From Paenibacillus sp. JJ-223 (GTDB lineage: Bacteria > Bacillota > Bacilli > Paenibacillales > Paenibacillaceae), in NCBI RefSeq assembly GCF_927798175.1, contig NZ_CAKMMP010000002.1:310001-374000 (forward strand): 64,000 nucleotides of DNA, in the 5' to 3' direction. The notes beneath the pieces are model-generated. The model worked only from the letters and a program-made list of their open reading frames with translations. It ran no database searches and was not told where the DNA came from. Every line of letters begins with the position of its first letter. The stretch's first letter is position 1. The position numbers and the translations under genes are program-made. Of the stretch, positions 36,159-44,765 are shown one piece after another.

Positions 36159-37484
36159 GTGTTCAAATCTAGTAAAAAGTGGACGTTTATGATCATGACG
36201 CTATGCTTCGCCATCGCGCTTGCCGGCTGTGGCAGCAGCGGCAGCAATGGCAGCGCAAATGGAGATGAAGGTGTCTCGGACGGCGATAAAACAACAATCA
36301 GCTTTATGCATCTGTGGCCTGAGGGTGTATCTGCCGGACAAAATAAAATCGTAAATCAAATTATTCAAGATTACCAGACAGAAAACCCGAATGTAACGAT
36401 CAAGACAGAAGTGCTGGACAACGAACAGTATAAAAACAAGCTGAAGGTACTCTCTGCTTCCAATGAATTGCCTGATGTCGGCATTACCTGGGCTGCAGGC
36501 TTTATGGCCCCTTATGTTGAAGGCGGACTGTTCACTCCGTTAGATGATCTGCTGGACGGTGATTTAAGCGGAAAATTTGTAGAAGGAACAACGGAAGCCT
36601 TCAATATTGATGGCAAGACATACGGTCTGCCGCTGGAGTTTAACATTACCCCTGTTTTCTACAACAAGGCTATTTTTGAACAGTATGGACTGAAAACACC
36701 GCAATCGTATGATGAATTGAAACAGGTTATTACTACTCTTACCGACAACGGTGTTGCTCCCATTGCGCTCGGCAATAAGGACCGCTGGACAGGATCTCTC
36801 ATTTACATGTTCCTTGCTGAACGCTTTGGCGGACAAGAGGCGCTTGCTAAAGCGATTAACGGCGAAGGCTCCTTCTCCGATGAAGGCTTGCTCAAGGCGG
36901 CAGCTGAAGTACAGTCACTCGTAGACAGCAACGCTTTTATTAAAGGCTTTAACGGGCTTTCCAATGAAGAAGCCAAATCCGAGTTCCTGAATGGAAACGC
37001 AGCAATGTACATCATGAGTACTTGGGAGCTTCCTAACTTTACAACGAACGAGGAAATCCCTCAGGAATTCCGCGACAGCGTCGGTTTCTTTAAATTCCCT
37101 GCAGTCGAAGGCGGCAAAGGAAGCGTTGACAGCTGGGTAGGCGGACCCGGCGTAGGATTGTTCGTATCTGAGAATTCCAAAGTCAAAGAAGAAGCAAAGA
37201 AATTCGTAGAGTATTTTGTAGCTAAATGGGGTGAGCAATCTGTTACCGGCGCAGGTGTGATCCCGGCAACTAAAGTAGACACTGCTTCACTTGAGCTCCC
37301 TCAGCTGTATATTGACTTGTTCAACGAAATGAACAAAGCAACCAGCATTACTTTGTATGCCGATGTGCAGATGCAGGCATCAGCGGCTGAAACCCATCTG
37401 AATCAAATCCAGGCATTGTTTGGCAAAGCGGTGACTCCTGAAAACTTCGCTGCCGAGCATGACAAGGCTATTTCCGGGAAGTAA
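36159..37484 (+). CDS. Sugar ABC transporter substrate-binding lipoprotein
   Basis: A 441-residue family-1 solute-binding protein. The signal peptide ends in a lipobox (ALAGC, Cys about 23), so it is anchored to the outer face of the membrane. A Ser/Gly/Asn linker follows, then typical core pieces (TTISFMHLWPEG, then LPDVGITWAAGF and GNAAMYIMSTWEL). I chose the GTG at 36159 because AAAGGGGATG precedes it. With the two permeases it forms an importer for an oligosaccharide, probably xylan- or arabinoxylan-derived given the nearby GH43 enzyme. No ATPase gene is present, so a shared MsmX-type ATPase would be needed. Confidence 0.9.
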   Translation: MFKSSKKWTFMIMTLCFAIALAGCGSSGSNGSANGDEGVSDGDKTTISFMHLWPEGVSAGQNKIVNQIIQDYQTENPNVTIKTEVLDNEQYKNKLKVLSASNELPDVGITWAAGFMAPYVEGGLFTPLDDLLDGDLSGKFVEGTTEAFNIDGKTYGLPLEFNITPVFYNKAIFEQYGLKTPQSYDELKQVITTLTDNGVAPIALGNKDRWTGSLIYMFLAERFGGQEALAKAINGEGSFSDEGLLKAAAEVQSLVDSNAFIKGFNGLSNEEAKSEFLNGNAAMYIMSTWELPNFTTNEEIPQEFRDSVGFFKFPAVEGGKGSVDSWVGGPGVGLFVSENSKVKEEAKKFVEYFVAKWGEQSVTGAGVIPATKVDTASLELPQLYIDLFNEMNKATSITLYADVQMQASAAETHLNQIQALFGKAVTPENFAAEHDKAISGK

Positions 37485-37513
37485 CCAACAAGAATAACCA
37501 TCAAAATCAGGTG

Positions 37514-37547
37514 AGCTGGCCCGGTTCTTGCACCGGGTCAGCTTATT
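37514..37547 (+). promoter_or_regulatory. Hairpin between binding-protein and permease genes
   Basis: AGCTGGCCCGG pairs, with one G-T, with CCGGGTCAGCT around an 8-base loop; TTATT follows. Such intercistronic stems raise the amount of binding protein relative to permeases by partial termination or by protecting the upstream mRNA. Confidence 0.6.
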
Positions 37548-37575
37548 ATGCAGAACGGAAAGGAGTTTGACTCAA

Positions 37576-38457
37576 ATGGATAAGGTAATGTCTAACAAGA
37601 AGATGATCGCACTCTACGTCCTTCCATCCCTGCTGTTAATTTTGGTGCTCGTTTATATCCCGATTCTGTTAACTGGATATTACGGCCTGCATGAATGGAA
37701 CGGAATAGGCGCCATGAAATTTATCGGATTGGATCACTATAAGGAGCTGCTGCAGGACAGCGTATTTTGGAGCAGCGCTTGGCACTCCCTCTTGCTCGCT
37801 TTCTTCTCAGGCTTAAGCTTGATTATATATCTGGCTGTGGCTATGGTTGTAGCGGGTCGCATTAAGGGAGCTAATCTGTTCCGCAAAATCTATCTCGTCC
37901 CGATGCTGCTGTCCTCTGTTGCTATTGCACAGCTGTGGCTTCGGATGTACCATCCGACAAACGGGGTTATTAACAGCTTTCTGACGTCCATCGGCTTCGA
38001 GGACCCTCCTGCATGGCTGGCAGACCCTTCACTTGTACTGATTGCGCTCTTTATTCCCATCCTATGGCAGTATGCAGGTTTCTATATTCTGATCTACTAC
38101 TCTGCACTGAAGAACATCCCGACATCGCTTGAAGAAGCGGCAAAAATCGACGGCGCTACAGGCATACAGATTGCCCTTAGAATCAAGCTTCCGCTTATTA
38201 TGGAAGTCATTAAGGTTACCATCGTGCTATCCCTTGTGGGTTCGCTTAAATATTTTGACTTGATCTACGTCATGACAGGCGGCGGGCCAAACGGCTCAAG
38301 TGAAGTTATGGCCTCCTACATGTACAGCGAGGCATTTAAATCCTACGACTTCGGATACGGCAGCGCCATCGGCTTTTTCCTGCTCATTATCTGTCTTGTC
38401 GTGACCTGGATCATTCGTAAATTAACAGCGACCAAAGATACGATTCAATACTCATAA
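37576..38457 (+). CDS. Sugar ABC transporter permease (MalF-like)
   Basis: A 293-residue membrane protein with six helices. The EAA loop that meets the ATPase is 'LEEAAKIDGATGIQIALRIKLPLI' (about 190-213). Start ATG follows AAAGGAG. It is followed after 14 bases by its partner permease. The N-terminal segment is short, as in CUT1 importers of oligosaccharides. Confidence 0.92.
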   Translation: MDKVMSNKKMIALYVLPSLLLILVLVYIPILLTGYYGLHEWNGIGAMKFIGLDHYKELLQDSVFWSSAWHSLLLAFFSGLSLIIYLAVAMVVAGRIKGANLFRKIYLVPMLLSSVAIAQLWLRMYHPTNGVINSFLTSIGFEDPPAWLADPSLVLIALFIPILWQYAGFYILIYYSALKNIPTSLEEAAKIDGATGIQIALRIKLPLIMEVIKVTIVLSLVGSLKYFDLIYVMTGGGPNGSSEVMASYMYSEAFKSYDFGYGSAIGFFLLIICLVVTWIIRKLTATKDTIQYS

Positions 38458-38471
38458 GGAGGTAACACATC

Positions 38472-39350
38472 ATGATGGAAAGCACTGCCCGGCTTGGCGG
38501 ATCTGCGCAATCCGGTTCCGGTATACTAAAAAAGACCGGATACTCGCTTCTATACATTATATTGATCGGGGTTGCAGCATTCCAGCTGTTTCCACTCGTA
38601 TGGCTGCTGCTCTTCTCGCTCAAAAATAACCAGGAGGTATTTAACCTGCCTCCGCTGTCTCTACCGGCAAATCCGAAGTGGGAAAACTATGCAAAGGTAT
38701 GGAACTCAGGCAATATTGATGTTTACTTTTTCAACAGTGTTTGGATAACCGTGGCAGCAACAATCATCACCGTGGTGCTTGGAAGCCTTGTGACCTTTGC
38801 CATCACCCGGATGAAATGGAAGGGCAGCTCTCTTGTCCTCGGCCTGTTTATGGTCGCGATGATGATTCCTGTCCATTCCACATTAATTCCGTTGTTCAGC
38901 ATGTTTAACAAGGTCGGCCTGACGGATCATCCGCTTTCACTGGTGCTCTCCTATGTCGCCTTTAATATGCCGATTACGATTATGATCCTGCTGGGTTTCT
39001 ATTATGCGCTTCCTAAAGAGGTCGAAGAAGCGGCCGTAATCGACGGGTGCAGCGTTAACCGAATGTTTTTCCGCATCGTTCTTCCGATGACAAGCTCTGT
39101 TATTGCCACAACAGGAATCATCAACATGATTTATAACTGGAATGAATTCATCTTCGTAAATACGTTTATCAGCTCCGATCAATATAAAACACTGACCGTT
39201 GGCGTCCAGAACTTTATCGGCCAGTACACAACCGACTGGGGCGCCATCGGTGCGACGCTGATGATCAGTATTCTGCCGATTCTCGTTGCCTACATGTTCC
39301 TCAGCGACCGGATTGTTGAGGGAATGGCGGCAGGAGCCGTAAAAGGCTGA
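38472..39350 (+). CDS. Sugar ABC transporter permease (MalG-like)
   Basis: A 292-residue membrane protein with six helices. The EAA loop is 'PKEVEEAAVIDGCSVNRMFFRIVLPM' (about 190), and the end 'DRIVEGMAAGAVKG' is the usual CUT1 C terminus. AAGGAGG lies just before ATG ATG. It completes the importer; a bidirectional terminator follows. Confidence 0.92.
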   Translation: MMESTARLGGSAQSGSGILKKTGYSLLYIILIGVAAFQLFPLVWLLLFSLKNNQEVFNLPPLSLPANPKWENYAKVWNSGNIDVYFFNSVWITVAATIITVVLGSLVTFAITRMKWKGSSLVLGLFMVAMMIPVHSTLIPLFSMFNKVGLTDHPLSLVLSYVAFNMPITIMILLGFYYALPKEVEEAAVIDGCSVNRMFFRIVLPMTSSVIATTGIINMIYNWNEFIFVNTFISSDQYKTLTVGVQNFIGQYTTDWGAIGATLMISILPILVAYMFLSDRIVEGMAAGAVKG

Positions 39351-39383
39351 TGTAGAACAGGCTGTTTATGCGATTAATACAAG

Positions 39384-39440
39384 AAGCTCCGAACCTCTTG
39401 CGCAGGATTAATCCTTTGCGGAGAGACTCGGAGCTTTTTT
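39384..39440. terminator. Bidirectional terminator between importer and xylosidase genes
   Basis: AAGCTCCGA pairs with TCGGAGCTT, with an inner imperfect stem, and TTTTTT follows on the plus strand. It lies between convergent genes. Confidence 0.75.
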
Positions 39441-39454
39441 AACACATGTTTAGA

Positions 39455-41068
39455 TTACGCTTCGTTGCTCTTGTAGATGAAGTAATCAAAATCGGCAGGC
39501 AGGCTTTGGCCTGATGTGTCTTGAGAACGCATGCCCACAAATGCGCCGGTGAAGAAGCCGCCGCCTTGAATGTAATCATCCGACAGCTTGTGAGATTGGA
39601 ACTGTACTGGAATAGTCGACCAATTCCGGCCATCCCAAGAATAAGAATACTCGTAAATGTCGTACTTCACATCGACACGCAGGTATACGTACTCCGCTTC
39701 GTCCGGGATAACAATCTCCTGCCCCTGCAGAGGCTGGGAGAACGTGAAGTTATCACATACTGCAAGCTCCAGCACCCTTCCCTTTTCCTCATTCCAGGTA
39801 ATCTGGCAGGAGGTCCAGTTCTGGGTATTGTAGTAGTTTGCAAGTCCTGCCGATTGCTGGAAAGTCGTTGGATTAAACGCAACTTTCGTCTCCGCTGTAA
39901 AGCGGAAATGCTGCCAGCGTCTTGCGATGAAGGCCTGCGTAAACTTGGACGAGAAGGACTCTTTGCCGTACAATCTCAAATGCCCCGGGCGATCCGTCAA
40001 TGAGAGAACCGAGCTGCCAAGCGGAATACGCAGGCTTTGGAAATGCAGATTCAGCTCTTCGCTGTCAAAATCGTCTTTTTCCGGGAAGTCAGGATCCCAC
40101 TTGACCTCTTCCATATTCGGGCCTTCGATCTGAAGGGAAGGCTGGTTGCCGCCGACGACGTAAGGCCATCCGTCTCTCCATTCAAGGCGTTGAATCGCTG
40201 TTTCACGACCGAGCGGACAGTATCCTCTCGGATCAAGGAGCGGATGTCCTTCTCTCGAAAGAGGTCTTCCTGTCAAATGGACAAGGAACCACTCGTCGGT
40301 GTGCGTATGCACGATGGAAGAGTGCCCCGCCTTTTGCAGCGGATTCCTCGGATGTGCAAAGGACGAAATGAGTGGATTCTCCGGATGCACTTCATAAGGT
40401 CCGCGTAGATCTCGGGAACGGGCCAGCGTGGAGCAATGATCATACTTCGTTCCGCCTTCCGCAGTGAGCAGGAAGTAAACACCGTCAATTTTGTACAAAT
40501 GCGGAGCTTCTGTCAGCTTGATACTGGTTCCTTTAAAGATAATCTCTGCTTTGCCCACCAGCTTCTGCTGTACCGGGTCAAATTCCTGCAGAGCAATTCC
40601 GTAGAAAGGGTGATTTCCAACACGCTGATCCCAAACCATATTGACAAGGTACTTTCTGCCGTCCTCGTCGTGGAACAGGGAGGGATCAAAGCCTGAGCTG
40701 TTCAAATAAATCGGTTCAGACCATTCTCCGTCAACGGTGTCACAGGTAACCAGGTAGTTATGAGAATCTTTCCACTGTCCCTCCGTCACTTTAACATCCG
40801 TGTAAATAAGCCAGAACTTCCCGTCACAGTAAGACAATGCTGGCGCCCAAATGCCTCCTGAATCGGGATTTCCCATCATATTCAGCTGGCTTAGACGATT
40901 TAAAGGCCTTGATACGAGCCTCCAGTTCTTCAGGTCTCTTGAATGATAGATTCCTACACCCGGAAACCATTCAAATGTCGATACTGCAATATAGTAGTCC
41001 TCCCCGGCACGGCAAATGCTTGGATCCGGATTGAACCCAGTCAAGATCGGATTCTGAATAACAGCCAT
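39455..41068 (-). CDS. xynB: GH43 beta-xylosidase / arabinofuranosidase
   Basis: A 537-residue cytoplasmic enzyme (no signal peptide) of glycoside hydrolase family 43, XynB type. The catalytic base Asp is in [10 protein letters not shown], the modulating Asp in SSGFDPSLF and the acid Glu in [10 protein letters not shown] five-bladed propeller (1-320) is followed by a beta-sandwich (330-537) that closes the active site. Length matches B. subtilis XynB (533). It would split imported xylo-oligosaccharides to xylose. ATG follows AAAGGAGC. It is divergent from the AraC regulator. Confidence 0.92.
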   Translation of the reverse strand: MAVIQNPILTGFNPDPSICRAGEDYYIAVSTFEWFPGVGIYHSRDLKNWRLVSRPLNRLSQLNMMGNPDSGGIWAPALSYCDGKFWLIYTDVKVTEGQWKDSHNYLVTCDTVDGEWSEPIYLNSSGFDPSLFHDEDGRKYLVNMVWDQRVGNHPFYGIALQEFDPVQQKLVGKAEIIFKGTSIKLTEAPHLYKIDGVYFLLTAEGGTKYDHCSTLARSRDLRGPYEVHPENPLISSFAHPRNPLQKAGHSSIVHTHTDEWFLVHLTGRPLSREGHPLLDPRGYCPLGRETAIQRLEWRDGWPYVVGGNQPSLQIEGPNMEEVKWDPDFPEKDDFDSEELNLHFQSLRIPLGSSVLSLTDRPGHLRLYGKESFSSKFTQAFIARRWQHFRFTAETKVAFNPTTFQQSAGLANYYNTQNWTSCQITWNEEKGRVLELAVCDNFTFSQPLQGQEIVIPDEAEYVYLRVDVKYDIYEYSYSWDGRNWSTIPVQFQSHKLSDDYIQGGGFFTGAFVGMRSQDTSGQSLPADFDYFIYKSNEA

Positions 41069-41269
41069 CGTTTTGCTCCTTTGCATTACGGATAATCCTG
41101 TCTGCTGGCACTATATTTACCCTTCTTCTTCAACAGGCAGAAATCCGTGAAAATTTAGTAGTATACTGTAATCATAGCAAAGTTATTCATACTTACCCAT
41201 ATCCAGAAGAAGTCACTATTTACCCAAATCAAGCAAAAGTTTGCTGACCTATTGGAAGGTGCATCGATT

Positions 41270-42184
41270 ATGGAACGCAGAGAAAATGTGATAAGAGATC
41301 ATAGGGGGAACAAAGAGGAATATAAAGGAACTGAGTTTATGCTGCCTGATATGAATTCAACCTTCCGTGTCTTTGCTGCCCATTACCGCACCGTAGATCA
41401 TCATTGGAGCTATCCTGTTCACTCTCATCCCTTCTTCGAGGTAAACCTCGTTTTATCCGGTACTCAAGAGATGAAAGTGAATGGGCAGCATTTTACACAA
41501 CAGCCAGGCGACCTGCTGCTCCTTATCCCGGGAGAGGAACACGAAAGCTATGCGGCCGCTCACCGAGGCATGACTTATTACTGCATTCATTTTGATGTAG
41601 ATGAACCGGATTTCAGAGAGCTGCTATGTGCCAGGGTCAGTCCTTTCTCAGCCTCAGACAGCGAGCTTAGCAACGCGATTCGTCCCGCACTGGACAAACT
41701 GATTATGCTTACGCTGGAGGGAGCTGGCGTGAGCGTCCAGTCCCGCATGATAATCCTGTCCGCCTTGTTTGAGCTGTTCGGAACACTCAGCCATGTCCTG
41801 TCTCAGGAAGGGCACGGCATCTCGTCGCAAATATCCCCCACCGCTTCCTATGTTGCCTCCAGGCTGGAGCAGATCGTCGGCGACATGGACAGTGAGGAGG
41901 GGGAAATTCGAACCCATGAAACGATTGAGTCCATAGCACAAGACGTCGGATACAGCACATCTTCAGTCAATCGCATGTTTACCCGTTCATTCGGCTTATC
42001 GCCAAGACAGTACATGTCTATGCTGATGCTCAAAAAGGCCAAGTTGCTGCTCATGAATCCCGAGACGTCCATCAAGGAAATTTCCTCTAGACTGGGCTAT
42101 AAAAATATCGCTCATTTCAGCAGGCAGTATAAACGCTGGACAGGGGAATCTCCAAGCCAATTCCGCGACAGATTCCACAAATAA
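41270..42184 (+). CDS. AraC-family regulator with cupin sensor
   Basis: A 304-residue regulator. The N-terminal cupin (HSHPFFEVNLVLSGTQEMKVNG, then PGDLLLLIPGEEHE) binds the effector. The C-terminal AraC domain (ESIAQDVGYSTSSVNRMFTRSFGLSPRQYM to PSQFRDRF) has both helix-turn-helix units. It is divergent from the GH43 gene across 200 bases, so it probably controls it in response to a xylose- or arabinose-type sugar. The ATG at 41270 follows GGAAGGTGC. Confidence 0.88.
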   Translation: MERRENVIRDHRGNKEEYKGTEFMLPDMNSTFRVFAAHYRTVDHHWSYPVHSHPFFEVNLVLSGTQEMKVNGQHFTQQPGDLLLLIPGEEHESYAAAHRGMTYYCIHFDVDEPDFRELLCARVSPFSASDSELSNAIRPALDKLIMLTLEGAGVSVQSRMIILSALFELFGTLSHVLSQEGHGISSQISPTASYVASRLEQIVGDMDSEEGEIRTHETIESIAQDVGYSTSSVNRMFTRSFGLSPRQYMSMLMLKKAKLLLMNPETSIKEISSRLGYKNIAHFSRQYKRWTGESPSQFRDRFHK

Positions 42185-42230
42185 TGGACCGCTTACGCAC
42201 ATGGCGAAGACAGGATAGACTAATTCCGGA

Positions 42231-42590
42231 AGACCGAGGCATTCGGCAGCTTCAGCGGTCGACATCCTGTTTCCGATCGATCGTCGGACTCGGTAATGCT
42301 GGGATCTGTTCGCAACCTGGACGGGCCGGAGTTCGATGAAAATATTCGTGTAGGTGATTCGCGAGGATCTGAAGACAGGGGAAAAGAAAATCGCCGCAAC
42401 GGCCTTTCTTACCTTTGTGGCTTTGAACGAAAATAAACGCAAGCTGATCGTACCCAGGATCAATCCGGAAACGGAAGAGGAGAAAAAACGATATGAAACC
42501 GCTCCTGTACGGGCAGTCATGAGAAGGCAGCGGCGGGAAGAGAGCAACAAATTTGCCGACTTCCTGACCGTTAGCTGCCCTTGGGAATAA
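42231..42590 (+). pseudogene. Broken acyl-CoA thioesterase gene (YkhA-like)
   Basis: Pieces of a hotdog-fold acyl-CoA thioesterase can be read in order but in shifting frames: RHSAASAVDILFPIDRR, then DSVMLGS, then FATWTGRSSMKIFV, a TAG stop at 42351-42353 where Lys is expected, then VIREDLKTGEKKIAATAF to the end. The last 78 codons are still open and end with the family's Glu/Arg-rich tail. The first 50 or so residues, with the active-site region, are missing. At least two frameshifts plus one stop show it is dead. It lies between the AraC gene and the TrpD2-like gene. Confidence 0.75.
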
Positions 42591-42596
42591 TGCTTC

Positions 42597-43673
42597 CTAT
42601 GTGGTCGAAGCCGGATATGTGGACAGCGTTCTGCGATCCGGCAGCTCCCCGCCCATAGTCAGGCACCACTGCCGATAAATGCGGTATGCCGATCCATCCT
42701 CAAGCAAGCCCTGACATGTATAAATGCCTTCCTCGATGGAACTGACGCGTCCCATCGCATACAGGCGAAAGCCTCCATTAAGCGCAACCTGGTTGATAAA
42801 AGCAACATGCGCTTCACCGCTCAATACCGCTTCGGCAACCTCCAGCTGCTTCTTCGCCGTCCACGCCAGCTCGGGTGCAGGGATATCCAAATCGTACGCC
42901 GCTGGGTCCACGAGCTCCAGCTGCATCTCCCCATTTTCCACGCCGTATACCCGCGTAGGCCGATCAATATACAAGTCCTCGGAGCCTTCCATGCCCTGAA
43001 CGACATAAGCGCGGCGGTACCGGAATCGGGTAAGAAGCTTGGCGATCCGGTCCAGGAACGTATTATGGAACACGCCGAACACGAGATAAGGGGAGTGGTT
43101 GAAATCAATCAGCTTCTCCGCCGTATTGAACACCGTACGGAATCCCAATTCCTCCCGGAGCGGTCTAAGCTTACGCAGCGGCGCGCACCAGTCCTCGGAC
43201 GATACATACATGACCCCGGTCCGCAGCGCAGCTTCCCTTGCATCCTCGCGATCCATCTGCCGCGGATCAATCCCGGCTTCCCGCAGCAGTACAGGCAAAG
43301 TCACCCCCCACTTGGGAGGCAAAGGCTCGCTGCCGTGCAGCGTGACCCGTGCCCCTGAAGCGGCAAGCACAAAGGCGGTCGGATACGTCGCCATGAACGA
43401 TTTGGTTCGGCCGTCATACGGACCTGCGCAATCCAGCCCGTCTTCGAAGACGGCCATTCGCTCCGCGCCGTTACGGCAGGCATGCACAAACGCCTCCAAC
43501 TCTTCCACGTTCTCCGTTTTCATGCGCTCGGCCATCAGGAAGGCGGCTGTCTGCACCGGAGATACTTCCCCATTCAATATTTTACCCGCAACCGCAAACG
43601 CTTCTTCGTAGTTCAAATCGCGCGCACCCCGTTTGCCCCGTCCAACCTCTCTAAGTATGGCAGACATATCCAC
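42597..43673 (-). CDS. TrpD2-like (YbiB) glycosyltransferase-fold protein
   Basis: A 358-residue protein of the anthranilate phosphoribosyltransferase fold. The helical N domain (LNYEEAFAVAGKILNGEVSPVQTAAFLMAERMKTE) is followed by the alpha/beta domain. The phosphoribosyl-diphosphate motif GTGGD is replaced ('DCAGPYDGRTKSFMATYPTAFVLAA'), which marks the TrpD2/YbiB group. YbiB of E. coli binds DNA and is not a tryptophan enzyme. It starts at GTG after GGAAGGGGG. It follows the ANTAR gene by 19 bases, so the two are co-transcribed, and it sits with nitrite-assimilation genes. A role in that pathway is inferred from context. Confidence 0.8.
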   Translation of the reverse strand: MDMSAILREVGRGKRGARDLNYEEAFAVAGKILNGEVSPVQTAAFLMAERMKTENVEELEAFVHACRNGAERMAVFEDGLDCAGPYDGRTKSFMATYPTAFVLAASGARVTLHGSEPLPPKWGVTLPVLLREAGIDPRQMDREDAREAALRTGVMYVSSEDWCAPLRKLRPLREELGFRTVFNTAEKLIDFNHSPYLVFGVFHNTFLDRIAKLLTRFRYRRAYVVQGMEGSEDLYIDRPTRVYGVENGEMQLELVDPAAYDLDIPAPELAWTAKKQLEVAEAVLSGEAHVAFINQVALNGGFRLYAMGRVSSIEEGIYTCQGLLEDGSAYRIYRQWCLTMGGELPDRRTLSTYPASTT

Positions 43674-43692
43674 AATGAATCCCCCTTCCGAA

Positions 43693-44286
43693 TTAAGACT
43701 GAAGCAACTGATGGGCCTTCACGATTGCCTTAGCCACATCCACCATCCGTTTCCGTTCATCCATCGCTTTCCTGCGCAATTGATCATAGGCTTCCGATTC
43801 GGAGATATGCCTCATCTCACACAGAATGGCTTTGGCCATATCGATCCATTTCCGGTCCTCCAGCCTGGAATGGAGCTGCTGGCGTTCCCGTTCCCACTGC
43901 TTGCGTTCCATATAATGCCTGGCAGCAAAGTGGAGCGTCCAATGAATCTCCGCCCCCGCCATGGAAGGGGTGAGCATTCCATCGAAGGCAACACCGACCT
44001 CGCAAACCTCAGCGGATGTCGAAACCGTATCGGGTGCACACCACCAGAGCAGCGGTGTTCCCGTTTTGCCCTTTCCCAAGCAATCAGCCCAATGTTCTGC
44101 CTCGGTCAGAGGTAAATGTAGAACAGAAGCATCCACTTCGCCGGCCAACTTGAGAGCATCTTGCTCATTGCTCGTAACCTGAACATGATACCCGTTAGCC
44201 CCCAGCAACTTCTCCGGTGTCGGAGGGATCATGTCGGATGAGGCGAATGGAGGCGGCGACACACGGATGACCAATATAGAACGCAT
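43693..44286 (-). CDS. ANTAR-domain antiterminator (NasT-like)
   Basis: A 197-residue regulator. Residues 1-125 look like a degenerate receiver; where the phospho-accepting Asp is expected the sequence reads VLHLPL, so phosphorylation is unlikely. Residues 135-195 form the ANTAR RNA-binding three-helix domain (LEDRKWIDMAKAILCEMRHISESEAYDQLRRKAM). ANTAR proteins bind paired hexaloop hairpins in mRNA leaders and prevent termination. Exactly such a leader precedes the divergent nitrite reductase gene. How it senses nitrate or nitrite is not visible here. Confidence 0.88.
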   Translation of the reverse strand: MRSILVIRVSPPPFASSDMIPPTPEKLLGANGYHVQVTSNEQDALKLAGEVDASVLHLPLTEAEHWADCLGKGKTGTPLLWWCAPDTVSTSAEVCEVGVAFDGMLTPSMAGAEIHWTLHFAARHYMERKQWERERQQLHSRLEDRKWIDMAKAILCEMRHISESEAYDQLRRKAMDERKRMVDVAKAIVKAHQLLQS

Positions 44287-44492
44287 GGCGGATCAATCCC
44301 TCCCACTACTTAATCGGAAATTTGCACAAAATCGCAATGTAAGCGTTTCAATCGTTAATTTATGTCACATCGAATGACACTTTTCACTTCAATCGCCTTC
44401 ATGTAATTCGAGACGAGCTTTTCGTTCAACGACCGATTCTGACGCCTAGGCAGCTCGCTTCATAGAAGCAAACGACCGGCTGATACACCCAA

Positions 44493-44509
44493 TGTAAACA
44501 TAATTAACT
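44493..44509 (+). promoter_or_regulatory. Second, weaker GlnR/TnrA-type box
   Basis: TGTAAACATAATTAACT matches the TGTNA-N7-TNACA pattern at all fixed positions but the last. It lies 39 bases upstream of the better box, about four helix turns. Confidence 0.4.
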
Positions 44510-44531
44510 TCAAATTTCAATTACTTTTTTG

Positions 44532-44548
44532 TGTTAACTATGTTGACA
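44532..44548 (+). promoter_or_regulatory. GlnR/TnrA box overlapping the nitrite reductase promoter
   Basis: TGTTAACTATGTTGACA matches TGTNA-N7-TNACA fully. Its last six bases are the -35 element of the promoter below, so a bound protein would be expected to block RNA polymerase, which suits GlnR repression under nitrogen excess. Confidence 0.65.
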
Positions 44549-44571
44549 TATTGAGATGGATATTCTATAGT
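44543..44571 (+). promoter_or_regulatory. nasD: Sigma-A promoter of the nitrite reductase operon
   Basis: TTGACA at 44543-44548 and TATAGT at 44566-44571 with a 17-base spacer is near consensus. Transcription should start near 44578, giving a leader of about 190 bases. Confidence 0.7.
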
Positions 44572-44604
44572 TAGCCATAACAACACCATATGATATCGAT
44601 CACA

Positions 44605-44710
44605 GTTACAACGGCGTAGCTGGTGAAAACGGCAAAGAAGCCTGTTTTGCAATCTCGGAGTCAAGGGATGCGCATGTATGCGCACTCCTCCGGGGCATGA
44701 CAGGCTTTTT
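44605..44710 (+). promoter_or_regulatory. ANTAR-type attenuator in the nasD leader
   Basis: Hairpin P1 (44605-44620) is GTTAC-[AACGGC]-GTAGC. Hairpin P2 (44626-44648) is AAAACGGC-[AAAGAA]-GCC(T)GTTTT. Both have six-base loops with A first and G fourth, the ANTAR recognition pattern. The 3' arm of P2 also pairs with CATGACAGGC further down to make a terminator (44639-44710) that ends in TTTTT, so P2 and terminator exclude each other. Binding of the ANTAR protein would stabilise P1-P2 and let transcription continue into nitrite reductase. Confidence 0.75.
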
Positions 44711-44765
44711 CTATTTCAGGCAAGGCTGCAGGAATCACGCAGAATGGACCAAGGGGGTTATCGAC

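Noticed and set aside
42354..42590. A 78-residue protein gene
   Set aside because: It is the surviving 3' end of a thioesterase pseudogene, read after an in-frame TAG; there is no ribosome site.
44336..44351. cre-like sequence TGTAAGCGTTTCAA upstream of the nitrite promoter
   Set aside because: It misses a key consensus base and lies over 200 bases upstream of the promoter, so support is too weak to list.
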